Positions 21,228 to 32,400 are shown, counted from the first letter of the stretch. The stretch is DNA of 64,000 bases from Cryphonectria parasitica EP155 (GCF_011745365.1 NW_024468914.1:1634001-1698000), one strand, 5' to 3'. Translations and numbers: made by a program. The notes: generated by a model from the letters alone, not told the origin.

Positions 21228-21698
21228 TCAGTGAGCCTCCACCTCGATTCTGAGTCTTCCTCCAGCCCCTAAGCCCAAACCTCTTTCACCTTGTTCACCT
21301 CGCATGCCTCGCTCCCCTTGTATACCTTGTGCCCCTTGTATGCCTTGTTCACCTTGCATGCCTTGTTCACCTTGCATGCCTTGTTCACCTTGTACTCCTC
21401 GCTCGCCTTGTATGCCTCGCTCGCCTTGTGTGCCCTGTACACCTGGAGGTCCTGGGGGTCCTGGAGGTCCACACGCGCCAGCCGCTCCAGGCGAAAGATG
21501 TTCAACACCACGAGCATAGCGTCTTCCGCAAGTAGGACAAACCCGTGTCCGCGCACCTGGAGACACAGCCTGCTGGCGCCTGGTCTGTCGGAAGCATTGT
21601 ATCCACATATAGAAGAGGCACAGACAACCGAGACCACTGCTCAGAAAGACACCGAAAACGACAAGCGCGGTTTGGGCAGAATCGCTATTGGACCCCAT
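21228..21698 (-). CDS. Collagen-like membrane protein, 156 aa
   Basis: ATG at 21698. Residues about 9-33 form one hydrophobic segment ([20 protein letters not shown]), a likely signal anchor, followed by a basic stop-transfer RQTRRQQ. A short [11 protein letters not shown] segment (about 55-65) could bind metal or form a disulfide. From about residue 76, [10 protein letters not shown] leads into some 20 uninterrupted Gly-X-Y triplets ([16 protein letters not shown]...), then a Gly-rich C-terminus. Gly-X-Y repeats form collagen triple helices and imply trimers on the cell surface or secreted. Fungal collagen-like proteins are uncommon. The DNA is a 9-base minisatellite, so copy number may vary between strains. 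Confidence 0.65.
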   Translation of the reverse strand: MGSNSDSAQTALVVFGVFLSSGLGCLCLFYMWIQCFRQTRRQQAVSPGARTRVCPTCGRRYARGVEHLSPGAAGACGPPGPPGPPGVQGTQGERGIQGERGVQGEQGMQGEQGMQGEQGIQGAQGIQGERGMRGEQGERGLGLGAGGRLRIEVEAH

Positions 21699-21993
21699 TT
21701 AGACGAATGCTCGGGTGCACGCGTGCTTCATTTGTCCACATCAGCAAAGCTCCGAATCTAGTTGAGTATTGTTCTGTAAAGCTGGGGTGGCTCTGACAGA
21801 GTTTAGGCACCTCTCCTGTGGGGTTTCATATGGCCTTGTGAAGATTCCACAAGCCGCTACACAGTTTAATCAGTAATGGATCATCTTCCCTCCTACCATT
21901 TGTGAACCACCATAGTGTGCCTTCCACACTTCTATTAGATATTTCTCCTATTTCTGATGACTCCTTCTAGTTGAACAAATAGTTTCTCATGCA

Positions 21994-22303
21994 ATGGCTC
22001 CTCCCTTTTCACCATCCCGCGGACCGTGGCTCACGTCCGAACAGATATCCTTTTATAGAGACACAGCATTCAAGTGGTATTACAATGCCAAGGTCGACCA
22101 AGAAGAAACGCCTATCTTCATAGAGATGAAGCTGCGATTGGATCAAATGGAACACATATTGAAGGTAATTCTTTCAAAAGTAGTACGTAATTAGTCGCAT
22201 TCATATTATTGAGCGCTGCTTACTCTAATGATAGGCAGACTCTGAGGCAGATGCTGCAACGCTCGAAGCCTTCACACTGAGCCAGCGAGAAGCTGAAAAA
22301 TAA
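21994..22303 (+). CDS. Small spliced hypothetical protein, 79 aa
   Basis: Exon 1 is 21994-22164 and exon 2 is 22235-22303. The 70-base intron has GTAATT and TGATAG ends with a CTAAT branch-like site, and the junction keeps the frame. The product starts MAPPFSPSRGPWLTSEQ, has an amphipathic helix EETPIFIEMKLRLDQMEHILK and an acidic/Ala C-terminus rich in Glu and Gln. No transmembrane segment or known domain is visible. The clean splice geometry argues for a real gene; function unknown. Confidence 0.5.
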
Positions 22304-22999
22304 GACAAATGTGCTCATTAGACGGATATAACTGGGCTGGAACTCGATATTGTGTTTCAGATCTGGTAGCATTCTTTCATGCTTTTTACAAGTCAGTGAG
22401 GATGATTGGCTTGAGTATTTGCATGGATTCTTCTATGAAAGTGTACTAATATTTGGGGGTATAATATGTCCAAAGATTTTAAGTGCTTGGGCGTCAATGG
22501 CAAACACTTCGTAAGAATGTACAGACCCCTCGAAGCCTCGACGAGCCCCTTCAACAGCCATCATGTGTGATGAGCCAGTGGTTCAGCCAGAACTAGTGCT
22601 CAGGGAGAACACAGACCTGAAGATAAACTAAAGATATATAAATGATTGGATTAGGGATTGTTTACGCAGAGAGTTTCGATGATTTCCTCACAGATAACAA
22701 GTTATTTATGTCCTAGAATGGTTGAACGATTCTTTCATTGGAATTATCTAAAGAATATGCTAAGCTGAAATATTACTATGCTGATCGCCTATCAGATACT
22801 CTTCTTCCTCAACATTACCACGACTGATACATATCAAACAAAAAGGCAACACACAAATCTGAATCTGATAAAACTCTTCATATGTGTAAGAGTTATAACG
22901 TGGACAAACAAAGAAAGCCCAGAATCCGAAAGGATCTCGTATACTCCACAACTACTATCTGATTTCTGTTTCAACATATAGTAGCATAGGTCGCATGGA
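22304..22999. other. AT-rich intergenic, no gene seen
   Basis: Short frames on both strands lack domain signals. Confidence 0.5.
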
Positions 23000-23901
23000 T
23001 TATGCTGTTGTGGTACTCGTGGCTCTACCACAGGATATCATGGTTGTACATGATGCTGGATTAGCAACCCCTGTCTGGGAGCATACTACACAATCTTTCG
23101 TCCATGTCTCTCCGATCGCAAGCAGGCTTGTTTGACTCGGAGCGTCTGTGTAGTCGCAGGATGGTACAGCAAAAGTGCTTGATCCTGATGTATACACGGG
23201 CAGCGGATACGTAATTGTTCCGCTGCAGACACATCCATCTTGGCTGATGCCCGTATCAGGACTCACAGCTTGGTAAGTGCAGGGGAGGCTGCTTGCTGTT
23301 ATATCTGCAGCTGACATCGGAGGAGTGGATTCTGCCGAGGATGCTGTGAGCAATGATGTTACAGGCGAGGCTCGAACTGCGGGCGATATTCCGCTTTTAG
23401 CTGTATACTGGATCGCAGATGTTGATAAAGGGAGCTTAGAGGAGACTGAAAATCCATAGGATTGGGTGATTGGTTGGGCTGTGGAAAATGACGAAGAAGA
23501 TCCGGCATAGTCCTTGGAATTGTTGGATTGAACTGCTGACTGAATTGAGGATAAGGTCGAAAGGGGCACAGAGCCTGTCCGGCCCCCGGATCCAGATATA
23601 AATGGGTAGGTAGACTGCGAAAGAGACTGCTGCTGGCTGCGGGAGATTGATGTCGAATACAGCTTTGTTCCAGAACTTCTCGGCGCGCCTCCATAAATAA
23701 CCACAGAAGCACAGGTTTCATTGCCAGCACACCACCTAGTTTGTTAGCCCCAGTGCACCAGTAAAGAAAGGAAAAGCTTTCAGTATACGAACCAAGCAAT
23801 ATCTGCATCCCCATTGGGAGCATCATAAGGGATTATAAAGTGTGCGAGGCCAGGTGGGTCACTGGCCCCACTATCGCCAGCCAACCTAGCTATAGCTCTA
23901 G
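23000..23901 (-). pseudogene. 3' part of a secreted Ser/Thr-rich, cysteine-containing protein gene, cut by an LTR element
   Basis: The last exon (23735-23000) encodes a long Ser/Thr/Gln-rich stalk and a C-terminal Cys block (GCVCSG, SCDYTDAP, DCVVCSQTG, SCTTMISC). A 57-base intron (23792-23736; GTTCGT, branch GGCTAAC, ACTAG) joins in frame to an upstream partial exon (23901-23793) reading GLAHFIIPYDAPNGDADIAW. The joined segment then gives WCAGNETCASVVIYGG. This arrangement resembles the end of fungal cell-wall or chitin/polysaccharide-acting secreted proteins with a glycosylated tail, but the catalytic part is missing. The frame is open right up to 23902, where the LTR of the retroelement nest begins, so the 5' half was probably displaced beyond the window by that insertion. 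Confidence 0.5.
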
Positions 23902-24195
23902 TATTATGACCCATTCAACATGCAGGTCGCGGAACGGACCCGCCAAACAAAGAGCCAGGTGTCACAACCCAACGTCGGATAACCACGGTGATTACGTAAT
24001 CCAGAACAAGGATTACAGCAGAAATGGATCATTGGATTATTAGATGATCCAATGAGCCTGGATCACTTGGATTGCTAATAATCCAGGATGAGCTATAATG
24101 AAAAGCTGGATATATAAGAATATATTCATTACTGTTGGATAAATTTAGTATATAGCTCTTCAGTTATTAATCTAAGTATCAGATTATTCTTCTAC
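23902..24195 (+). mobile_element. 5' part of a plus-strand Gypsy LTR, broken by the next insertion
   Basis: It begins TATTATGACCCATTC, a decayed form of TGTTATGACTCATCC that starts the LTR at 40176, and follows that LTR for 294 bases before the inverted LTR at 24196 interrupts it. It marks the left edge of the nest against the host gene at 23000-23901. Its other end is outside the window. Confidence 0.75.
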
Positions 24196-24893
24196 TATAA
24201 TGAGCACTGCAGTAATCCGAAGATTCCAAAGTACACAAGGGGTTTATGCTAACAAGAGCAGTGCTAAGTATAAGCCTTGAATACGGAAATACAACTGAGT
24301 AATCGTACAAGTATTCACTGCTTTTAGGGCTATCAGAATAAGAGAGTAATCTGATACTTAGATTGATAACTGAAGAGCTATATACTGAATCTATCTAATG
24401 GTAATGAATGTGTGATTATATATTCAGCTCTTCAGTATGAATATATTGAATAGCAATATATTCAAGTTATTCTGCTAGCTCTGAATAGCATATATTCAAA
24501 GCTATTCTTTCTGATTAGTTATATTTATAATTCTAATTCTGAATTATATAATTAATACTTTATTATAAATATTAAGTTCTTAATATCTGATTCTTATTAC
24601 TTATAATCTGTTTCATAATCTGTATATTAGATGAATTATAACATTATCTTTCTTCTATCAGTTATTATTCTCAATAATCTTTTATAAGTATTCTAGCAAG
24701 TTTTTCATATGCATAATCTTGCTTTCCTAATTGAGATATTGAACAGAATTAACAAATCTTATTCTCGTGCTAAGAAGACTAAACAAAAGAATTCTCTTCT
24801 TTCTTTGATTCTTACAAATGCTGTTATCATGCCTTTCTATTCTTTCTGCAAGAGTTGTAGTATTCAGTTTTATTAAGTCTCTATTGAGAATTT

Positions 24894-25106
24894 TGTCAGG
24901 TGGAAAGGTTGCAAAGGCAATGTGGCGAGGTCTTTCTCTCTTTCAGGGGTATACAACCAGAATAATATTGAGGCCTAAGGAGCTAAGTTCTGCTCAGCAG
25001 TGCTGATGTGGCTAGAAAGCCGCTTTATAGCCGCATATTGCTTAGTCATCCGTAATCCAGCTGGCTTAGCTGGCTCTGAGCCTTGCTGGCACAATCGGCC
25101 CTGACA
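24894..25106 (+). repeat. 5' LTR of the 2.9-kb element
   Basis: TG...CA bounded, with TGTCAGG/CCTGACA terminal inverted repeats. Nearly identical to 27563-27775, and the inverse complement of the solo LTR at 12661-12875. Confidence 0.9.
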
Positions 25107-25139
25107 GATTGTCCCCCCTTATCAGGCCTTGTCCTCAAG

Positions 25140-25915
25140 GCCTTTGAGGCTTCCAAGCTTTCGTTGCTTCCAGGCTTCCGTTGCTCTCAGGCTTCCGTTG
25201 CTTCCAGGCTTTCGTTGCTCCCAAGCTTCCGTTGCTTCCAGGCTTTCGCTGCTTCCAGGCTTTCGCTGCTTCCTAGCTGCTCCTACGCCTTCTCAATGCT
25301 TCAGGCTCTTAAGATCTCTCAGTGCTTCAGGCTTCTCAAAGCTTCTCAAGATCCCTCAGTGCCTCAGGTTTCTCAAAGCCTCTCAGATCTCTCAGTGCCT
25401 CAGGCCTCTCAAGGCCTCTCAAGATCTCTCAGTGCCTCAAGCCTCTCAAGGCTTCTCAAGATCTCTCAAGGTCTCTCAGTGCCTCAGGCCTCTCAAGATC
25501 TCTCAGTGCTTCAGGTTTCTCAAAGCCTCTCAAGATCTCTCAGTGCTTCAGGCCTCTCAAGGCCTCTCAAGGTCTCTCAGTGCCTCAGGCCTCTCAAGGC
25601 CTCTCAAGGTCTCTCAGTGCCTCAGGCCTCTCAAGGCCTCTCAAGATCTCTCAGTGCCTCAGGCTTCTAGGCCACTCAAGGTCTCTCAAGATCTCTCAGT
25701 GCCTCAGGCCTCTCAAGGCCTCTCAAGGTCTCTCAGTGCCTCAGGCCTCTCAAGGCTTCTCAAGGTCTCTCAGTGCCTCAGGCCTCTCAAGGCCTCTCAA
25801 GATCTCTCAGTGCCTCAGGCTTCTAAGCCACTCAAGGTCTCTCAAGATCTCTCAGTGCCTCAGGCTTCTAGGTCACTCAAGGTCTCTCAAGGTCTCTCAA
25901 TGCCTCAGGCCTCTC
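25140..25915. repeat. Minisatellites inside the 2.9-kb LTR element
   Basis: 25140-25290 repeats a 16-18 bp GGCTTYCGTTGCTTCCA unit. 25300-25915 repeats CTCTCAAGRTCTCTCAGTG / CCTCAGGCCTCTCAAGGC units (about 27-36 bp). Because no unit contains a stop in any plus frame, three overlapping frames stay open for hundreds of bases and give Ser/Gln/Leu-rich low-complexity translations. Confidence 0.85.
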
Positions 25916-26357
25916 AACCATCTCCCTCCTTCTCTTCTGGCTTCGTCCCCGAAGCCTGTGAAAAAAAATCTCTTTTTAATCACATTTCAGACATAAGTCT
26001 TCCGAGTGCAATACCCGCGCTATATACGCTGCTCAGTCGCTGCTCCCTCAGCACTTTATCCAGGCACTCTTCAGAACTTAAAGCTGTTTAATATAGATTA
26101 CAAGCCTTCCACCAGAGACTTGGTTTGCAGCCAAGAAGCCCAGCATCCAGAACAGCATCCCTGCAGCTATAACGGATAATTATAGCTTTCCGTTTTGAGA
26201 GTTGCTCTCTAGCAACTCTGAAGCTATTACTACGCTTCGCTCCACCGCTAAGCGCAGAAGAATAATTAGTTTGCAATCTAATATCCAAGCAACTTCAGTT
26301 GCCAAGCAGATACTCCGCTTCAGCTCTGCACTCTTGCTCAAATAGCAAAGAGCACAC

Positions 26358-26650
26358 TCTCGAAAACAGAAGATACTCAGATCTACTGCTTGCTTACTCT
26401 GCTCTCTCGCTCGAATAGCGAAGAATATACTCTCGAAAACAGAAGATACTTAGATCTACTGCTTGCTTACTCTGCTCTCTCGCTCGAATAGCAAAGAATA
26501 TATTCTCGAAAACAGAAGATACTCAGATCTACTGCTTGCTTATTCTGCTCTCTCGCTCGAATAGCGAAGAATACACTCTCGAAAACAGAAGATACTTAGA
26601 TCTACTGCTTGCTTACTCTGCTCTCTCGCTCGAATAGCGAAGAATATACT
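26358..26650. repeat. Four tandem 73-74 bp units homologous (antisense) to the chromovirus pol spacer
   Basis: CTCGAAAACAGAAGATAC begins at 26358, 26432, 26505 and 26578. The inverse complement of a unit matches the 75-bp units at 57670-57819 (shared TCTCCTGTTTTCGAG and TTCGCTATTCGAGCGAG words), with mostly C-to-T/G-to-A changes. The homology extends left to about 26213, matching pol up to about 57910. Confidence 0.8.
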
Positions 26651-27440
26651 TTGTTCTAGCTTAGCAACTCGAATGCTCTGAATCTCTTCTGAATGCTTCT
26701 TGCATGCTGCTTGCATACTGCTTGCTCGCTATTTGCTCTAGCTTAGCAACTCGAATGCTCTAAATCTCTTCTGAATGCTTCTTGCATGCTGCTTGCATAC
26801 TGCTTGCTTGCTATTTACTCTAGCTTAGCAACTCAAATGCTCTAAATCTCTTCTGAACGCTTTTTGCATGCTGCTTGCATACTGCTTGCTTGCTGTTTGC
26901 TCTAGCTTAGCAACTCGAATGCTCTGAATCTCTTCTGAACGCTTTTCGCATGCTGCTTGCATACTGCTTGCTCAACACTGCTTGCTCGCTGTATGCTCTA
27001 GCTTAGCAACTCGAATGCTCTGAATCTCTTCTGAACGCTTCTCGCACGCTGCTTGCATACTGCTTGCTTGATACTGCTTGCTTGCTGTATGCTCTAGCTT
27101 AGCAACTCGAATGCTCTGAATCTCTTCTGAACGCTTCTCGCATGCTGCTTGCATACTGCTTGCTCGCTGTTTGCTCTAGCTTAGCAATTCGAATGCTCTG
27201 AATCTTTTCTGAATGCTTCTTGCACGCTGCTTGCATACTGCTTGCTCGCTGTTTGCTCTAGCTTAGCAACTCGAATGCTCTGAATCTCTTCTGAACGCTT
27301 CTTGCACGCTGCTTGCATACTGCTTGCTCAGCACTGCTTGCTCGCTGTATTCAAGGCTCGAAAGCTCGAAAATCGAAGGCTCGAAGGTTAAAAGCTCGAA
27401 GATTAAAGGCTCGAAGGTCAAAGGCTCGAAGGTTCGAAAA
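26651..27440. repeat. Eight tandem 80-95 bp units and a terminal short repeat
   Basis: Units start GCTCTAGCTTAGCAACTCG and include TCTGAATCTCTTCTGAA and GCTGCTTGCATACTGCTTG; about eight run to 27345. From 27350 a 15-17 bp GGCTCGAAGGTTAAAA-type repeat continues to about 27440. No coding signal. Confidence 0.8.
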
Positions 27441-27562
27441 GAATAGTGGTTTGATCGTTTGCTCTGCTCCTGCTCAGTGTTAGCGCTGCTCCTAGGGAAG
27501 AAAAAAAAAAAAGATAGAAAGCCTCGCCGGATTGCCTCCTTTAAAAGGGCCAGGCCTCAAAC

Positions 27563-27775
27563 TGTCAGGTGGAAAGGTTGCAAAGGCAATGTAGCGAGGT
27601 CTTTCTCTCTTTCAGGGGTATACAACCAGAATAACATTGAGGCCTAAGGAGCTAAGTTCTGCTCAGCAGTGCTGATGTGGCTAGAAAGCCGCTTTATAGC
27701 CGCATATTGCTTAGTCATCCGTAATCCAGCTGGCTTAGCTGGCTCTGAGCCTTGCTGGCACAATCGGCCCTGACA
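27563..27775 (+). repeat. 3' LTR of the 2.9-kb element
   Basis: Matches 24894-25106 and is followed by the AATTT duplication. Confidence 0.9.
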
Positions 27776-28023
27776 AATTTCTTCTATTGTGCTGAATGTA
27801 TTCGCTTGAGCTGCTTTCAGTGCAATATTCAGAGGCTGAATGTAGCAGAAATTCATTGGATAGACATTCAATACTAATGCTTGGAAAACTAATTCAAGAG
27901 TGCTAAGGAGCAGCTGCGCAATGCTGCTGCAGAAGTAGAATGTTTGCAGAAGCAAAAGCGTTTGTAGTTTGAGAGGATGATAAAAGCTGTTCGTTGAAGC
28001 TTTTCTAGTATAAAGAAGCTAGA

Positions 28024-28237
28024 TGTTATGACTCATCCAACATGCAGGTTACGAAACAGGTTACAAGTAACAAGAATCAGATGTTAAGAATCCAATGTTC
28101 TAACAAAGCATTGATTACATAATTCAGAATTAGAGTTATAAAGAAAGAAGGATTGCTAGTGTTGTGGTGGCCAGGGTGGTAGTCCGTGGGACATGGAGTA
28201 CAGTGGGTTAAGAATCCTTATACATATAAAGAATATC
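28024..28237 (+). mobile_element. Start of the outer plus-strand Gypsy: 5' LTR segment, interrupted
   Basis: Begins TGTTATGACTCATCCAACAT, the start motif of this LTR group, and is interrupted at 28238 by a minus-strand Gypsy. The duplication ATATC (28233-28237 and 35659-35663) shows that the sequence continues at 35664. It is less mutated than its neighbours. Confidence 0.65.
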
Positions 28238-28887
28238 TGTAATGAGCACTGCAGCAATCCGAAGATTCCAAAGTATACAAAGGGGATTTATGCTAACAAG
28301 AGCAGTATCAAAATGCTAAGTTCTTGAATACGGAACTGTACAAGTCTCAATAAGCAATGCAAGTATTCACTGCTTTTAGAGCTATCAGAGTAGAGAATAA
28401 TCTGATACTTAGATTAACAACTGAAGAGCTATATACTGAATTCATCTACTAGTAATGAACATATTCTTATATATTCAGCTTTTCAGTTCTAACTAATCTA
28501 ACTATATTATAATTCTTTATAATTATCTCTCTGAATATATTAATTATATTCATAGCTAATATAGTTGCATTAGCAATTCTAATCCGGATTATATAATTCT
28601 GATTAGTATCTAATATTGAATTATAATATTTGATTTCTTAGTTAGTAAGGCTTATTTTGTAATCTGCATATTAAATGAATTATAATATTATTTTCTTCCT
28701 ATTAGTTATTATTCTTAATAATCTTCTATAAGTATTCTAGCAAATTCTTTGTATATATAATCTTGCTTTCCTAATTGAAATGTTGAATAGAATTAACAGA
28801 TCTTGTATTTGCAAACCTTCTTCCGTTTCAAAGAATATCCGAGATTGAGATCTCTTGGTTTCCTGCTTCTTGGAAAATTTTATCGAG

Positions 28888-29400
28888 ATGCTTATCTGTT
28901 CTTATTGCAAGAATTGTAATTTCGGATTCTGCAAGATATCTTTCGAAAACTCTTCTCATTGTATCGAATGCATTCGATTAAACTATTCTAAGTGTAATAT
29001 TATAAGCTCTTCTTTCGAGAAGCTTTGCAATATTATTATTTAATATTAAAAGTTGGAAAATGAGATTAAGAAAAGAAAAATTAAGCTTCTTTATTTATGC
29101 TAATAGAAGCAGATATAGTTTAAGAAGATGAAATATACTTTGTATTATAGTATTACTTATATAGAGAAATTGGATTGTATAAAAGCTGAGAAAGCTGAAG
29201 CTGAGAGAGTGCATATTGCTGCTGAAGTATAGGCTGTAGCAGCAGAGGAATCTGTTATTGTAGCTGAGAATTCTTCCTTTAAAAGTTTTGATTGAAACTC
29301 TGTAGATTTGAGAGATTCTGTAGTAGATTAGTTGAGCTTTCTAGAGAGTGAGATTTTCAAAGCTTCTGAGTTTCGGTTTGGGATGGAGTGATTGTTTTAG
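28888..29400 (+). pseudogene. Antisense Zn2Cys6-like/coiled-coil gene of the 28238 Gypsy
   Basis: ATG 28888 begins MLICSYCKN. Cysteines follow the spacing C-x2-C-x7-C-x9-C-x2-C-x7-C (to about residue 35), close to the Zn2Cys6 cluster of fungal regulators. A degraded coiled coil follows (KLENEIKK, later EKAEAERVHIAAEV and AAEESVIVAENSSF) and an acidic end (SVVD, FLESEIF) before TAG 29398-29400. The frame is constant over 171 codons but holds several TAA/TAG/TGA at Gln, Arg or Trp positions. It is opposite to pol, between the chromodomain and the 3' LTR. Confidence 0.65.
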
Positions 29401-29439
29401 ATACTAGTTTCCTTTCTTTTCTAATATTCAGCTATTCTT

Positions 29440-32400
29440 TCTTGAGCATTCTTAATATTCTTCTGTAATTTCCATGAATTTTTGCTTGCTGAGTAATCTT
29501 TTTATTTGATGAGATATTCCTTTGTATTATTTATGCTTCTATACTTAAGGATTTTTTCTATCTTATATTCTAGTTCGTTATTCTCTACTTCTACTATATT
29601 GTTTATAAGTATTTCCTATGCTGCTAGTTCTAATAATAAGATATGAAAAACTGGATATATTCTTATTTCATAAGATAATACTAATTCGTAATTAATTGGG
29701 AAAATCTATTGCAAGATTTTAAATAGTTCCAACTTTTTGTAATTAAGTTTATTGCTAGATCTGATTATTTTAATGTTTTTTCGAAGTAGATAAGCTTTAT
29801 TTTCCTTCTATAGGATTAATCTTTCAATTCTTTTAAAGTTTGCATAATATGCTATTTATTTCTGAATGAATTATAATTCTGATTGGAATTCTTTCTGAAC
29901 TTTCTTGATCTTCTTAACTTTTTTGTTTGCAGCTTCTGCATCTGCTTCCAGCAGTACTTTATAATAAGCTATTAAATTATATTTATAGAATATAAAGAAT
30001 AGCGATTTCTTCATTGTATTTATATTTATGCTATTATAAGCGAATTATGCGAGAAGCAATAGATTAATCTAGTTATTCTGTTTCTAATTAATATAATATT
30101 AAAGATACTATTCAACAATCTGATTTATTCTTTCTATCTGTTCATTTATCTGCAGATAAAATGCTATAAACATTCTGTAGTATGTTTCAAGCTATTTCAT
30201 AAGTAAAGTTTAAAATTTTAAATTAAACTTTCTATTTTTATTAGAGATTATTTCTTCTAGCATGCTATAATTAGCAATGATTATTCTGAGAAATGCATAT
30301 ATAAGTTCTTCTGCTATACTGCTTTTCTTATAGGAAAGAAAGTAAATATATTTGCTTAATTTGCAAATTACTACTAGAATGCTATTATATTGCATCTTAA
30401 TTAAGAGTTCTTATAAGAAAGATAGCTTAATAATAAAGTTTAGACTAATGAATTGCTAAATAGTTATAGATACTAATAAGAAATGCAATAGTTTATAAAG
30501 CTTGTATCTTTCTGCTTTGTTCTTTTTGCAGCTATTGTATTATTATAGAATATTCCTAATTCTTTTTCTAAAGCTTAATAAATTTCAGTATTTTTTAATA
30601 TATTTGTAAATTGCTTTAACTTTCTGATATTTATATGCTGATATATTATATATATTCTTGATATAGTTATTTTGTTCGTTTGGAGTTATTGATTCTAAGT
30701 TTTTTCCTAAAGATCTAATTCTGAAAGCAGCATTTAATTCTCTGTGCACATTAACAAGATTTTCCAACTTGTCTTAAGCAAAGATGTTCTGTATATCTGA
30801 GGAATTTGTATCTTGATAGTCTAATCTTCTACTAAGAGCATTTGCTTATTCGTTTTCTGAGCTTTTGCAGTATACAATCTTAAAATTGAACTATAAGAGG
30901 AATTCTGCTTATTTGATTTATTACTTATTCAAAACTTTGATTATTATGAATATAGTTAGATTCTTATAATCTGAATAAATTATAATTAAGTATTATATAC
31001 TAATAAGATAGTATTGCTACTTCTTGAAAGCTTTTACTATTGCTATAAGCTCTTGATTAGGAATTCTGTAGTTGATTTCTAAGCTGTTTAACTTCTTTAA
31101 GAAGTTGCTTATAATCCTTAAATGTTCTTAGTTATCTCGCTAACCAAGTTGTTCTCTGAGTATATATTCTAATATATTAGTTTTAATTTTAAAAGGTTTA
31201 TAGAGATCTGCTTTATATAGAATTAGCTCTGAGATAATATACTTGATGATTTTATTGAAAGCTTCTTATGCCTTAGGAATTCATTTGAAGAGCTGCTTCT
31301 TTTTGATAAGATTTGTAAGAGAATATACGATTCAGCTGTAGTTCTTAATAAACTGCTTATAGAAGTTAATATATCTGAGGAAAAATCTAATATTTCTAAT
31401 ATTTCTGAGAACTAGCTAATTTCTAATAGCTTCTATTTTATCTTTCTATAGCTTAATGCATTCTAGCTTGATTATGAATCCGAGATAGTTAATCTTTTGT
31501 ATATAAAAGTGATTCTTTGCAGGTTTTATAAGAAGTTTTGCATCTTGGAATGTTTGCAATACTATTTTTATATATTTCTTATATTCTTCAAGTATTCGAG
31601 AATAGATAAGAATATTATTAAGATAAGTAATAATGAACTGATTCAGATACTTATATAGAATATAATTGATTATTTTCTGAAATAAAGCTGAGATATTTGT
31701 TAAATCAAAGAGTATAACTAAATATTTATAGTATTCGTAGCATATTCTGAAAGCAGTTTTCCATTCTTCTTCTTCTTTTACTTTAATTAGATTATAAGCT
31801 TCTTTTAGATCTAAAACTATAAATCATTATACTCCTTGCAGCTTATCTCGTAATTTCTTAATAAGTAGCAATAAATATTAGTTCTTAATTATAATATTAT
31901 TAAATTGCTTATAATTAATATATAGCTTAAGCTTGCTATTTTTTTTAAATATAAATAAGATGAGATATTCTGCTAATAATTGCAATAATTATATATATTC
32001 TTTCTTAAGATTCTTATCGAGATACTTCTTGAGTATTTCTAGCTATACTTTGTTTAGTCTGTAAATAAAGAAGAATTTGAGCTATTTTCCTTCTTATAGC
32101 GGAATCTTGTAATTGTATAAGCTGTATTCTAGCAATTCTGTATTCAATTCTTTCTGAAACAGTTTCTTGAACTTATAATATTCTTATAGTATATTCGCAA
32201 GTATTAGTTCTGATTCTTATGCTGTTTCTGCTATCTGAAGGAATAGTAGGTATTGTTGAGCGTGCTTCTTTTCGTTCGTTGTTTTTAGCAACGTTTTTAA
32301 GAGCTTTAAGCATTCGCTCCGAGCTAAACTGAGCGCTTAAGAGCCTGGTTTCGAGATTTTTCCTGTATGGATTCATAATTCACATTCTGAAGCTTTTCCT

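Larger units (their letters stand above)
24894..27775 (+). mobile_element. Complete 2.9-kb LTR element without polymerase, TSD AATTT
   Basis: Two 213-bp LTRs (24894-25106 and 27563-27775; TGTCAGGTGG ... CCCTGACA) bound 2456 bp of internal sequence, flanked by AATTT at 24889-24893 and 27776-27780. The two LTRs differ at only a few positions by eye. No gag, protease, reverse transcriptase or integrase is recognisable. The inside is a series of tandem repeats, one of which is homologous to the pol spacer of the chromovirus at 53990. It must be moved in trans by another element. Primer-binding and polypurine sites could not be assigned with confidence. Confidence 0.9.
24196..28023 (-). mobile_element. 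Minus-strand Gypsy, 3' end only (3' LTR 24196-24643), carrying further insertions
   Basis: The LTR at 24196-24643 (448 bp; TATAATGAGCACTGC ... GAATTATAACA) is the inverse of the 40176 type. The following 24644-24893 plus 27781-28023 matches 46623-47120 of the minus element at 46168, so it is the 3' untranslated and antisense-gene region of the same family. It is interrupted by the element at 24894-27775 and cut at 28024 by the next plus-strand Gypsy. The remainder is beyond the right edge. Confidence 0.75.
24829..28023 (+). pseudogene. Antisense Cys-cluster/coiled-coil gene of the 24196 Gypsy, split by an LTR element and truncated
   Basis: ATG 24829 opens MPFYSFCKSCSIQ with an in-frame TAA; the reading resumes at 27781 after the 24894-27775 insertion (SAEEQLRNAAAEVECLQKQK in the coiled-coil part) and ends at 28023, where another element starts. 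It aligns throughout with 46808-47130. Stops sit at RIP-type Gln/Arg positions. Strand is opposite to the Gypsy pol. Confidence 0.6.

Noticed and set aside
21291..21761. Cys/Pro-rich and Leu-rich plus-strand frames
   Set aside because: Shadows of the Gly-X-Y repeat on the other strand.
25083..26091. Three long overlapping plus-strand open frames (195-320 codons)
   Set aside because: They are open only because the 27-36 bp repeats contain no stops in any frame; the translations are low complexity and mutually exclusive. Reported as repeats.
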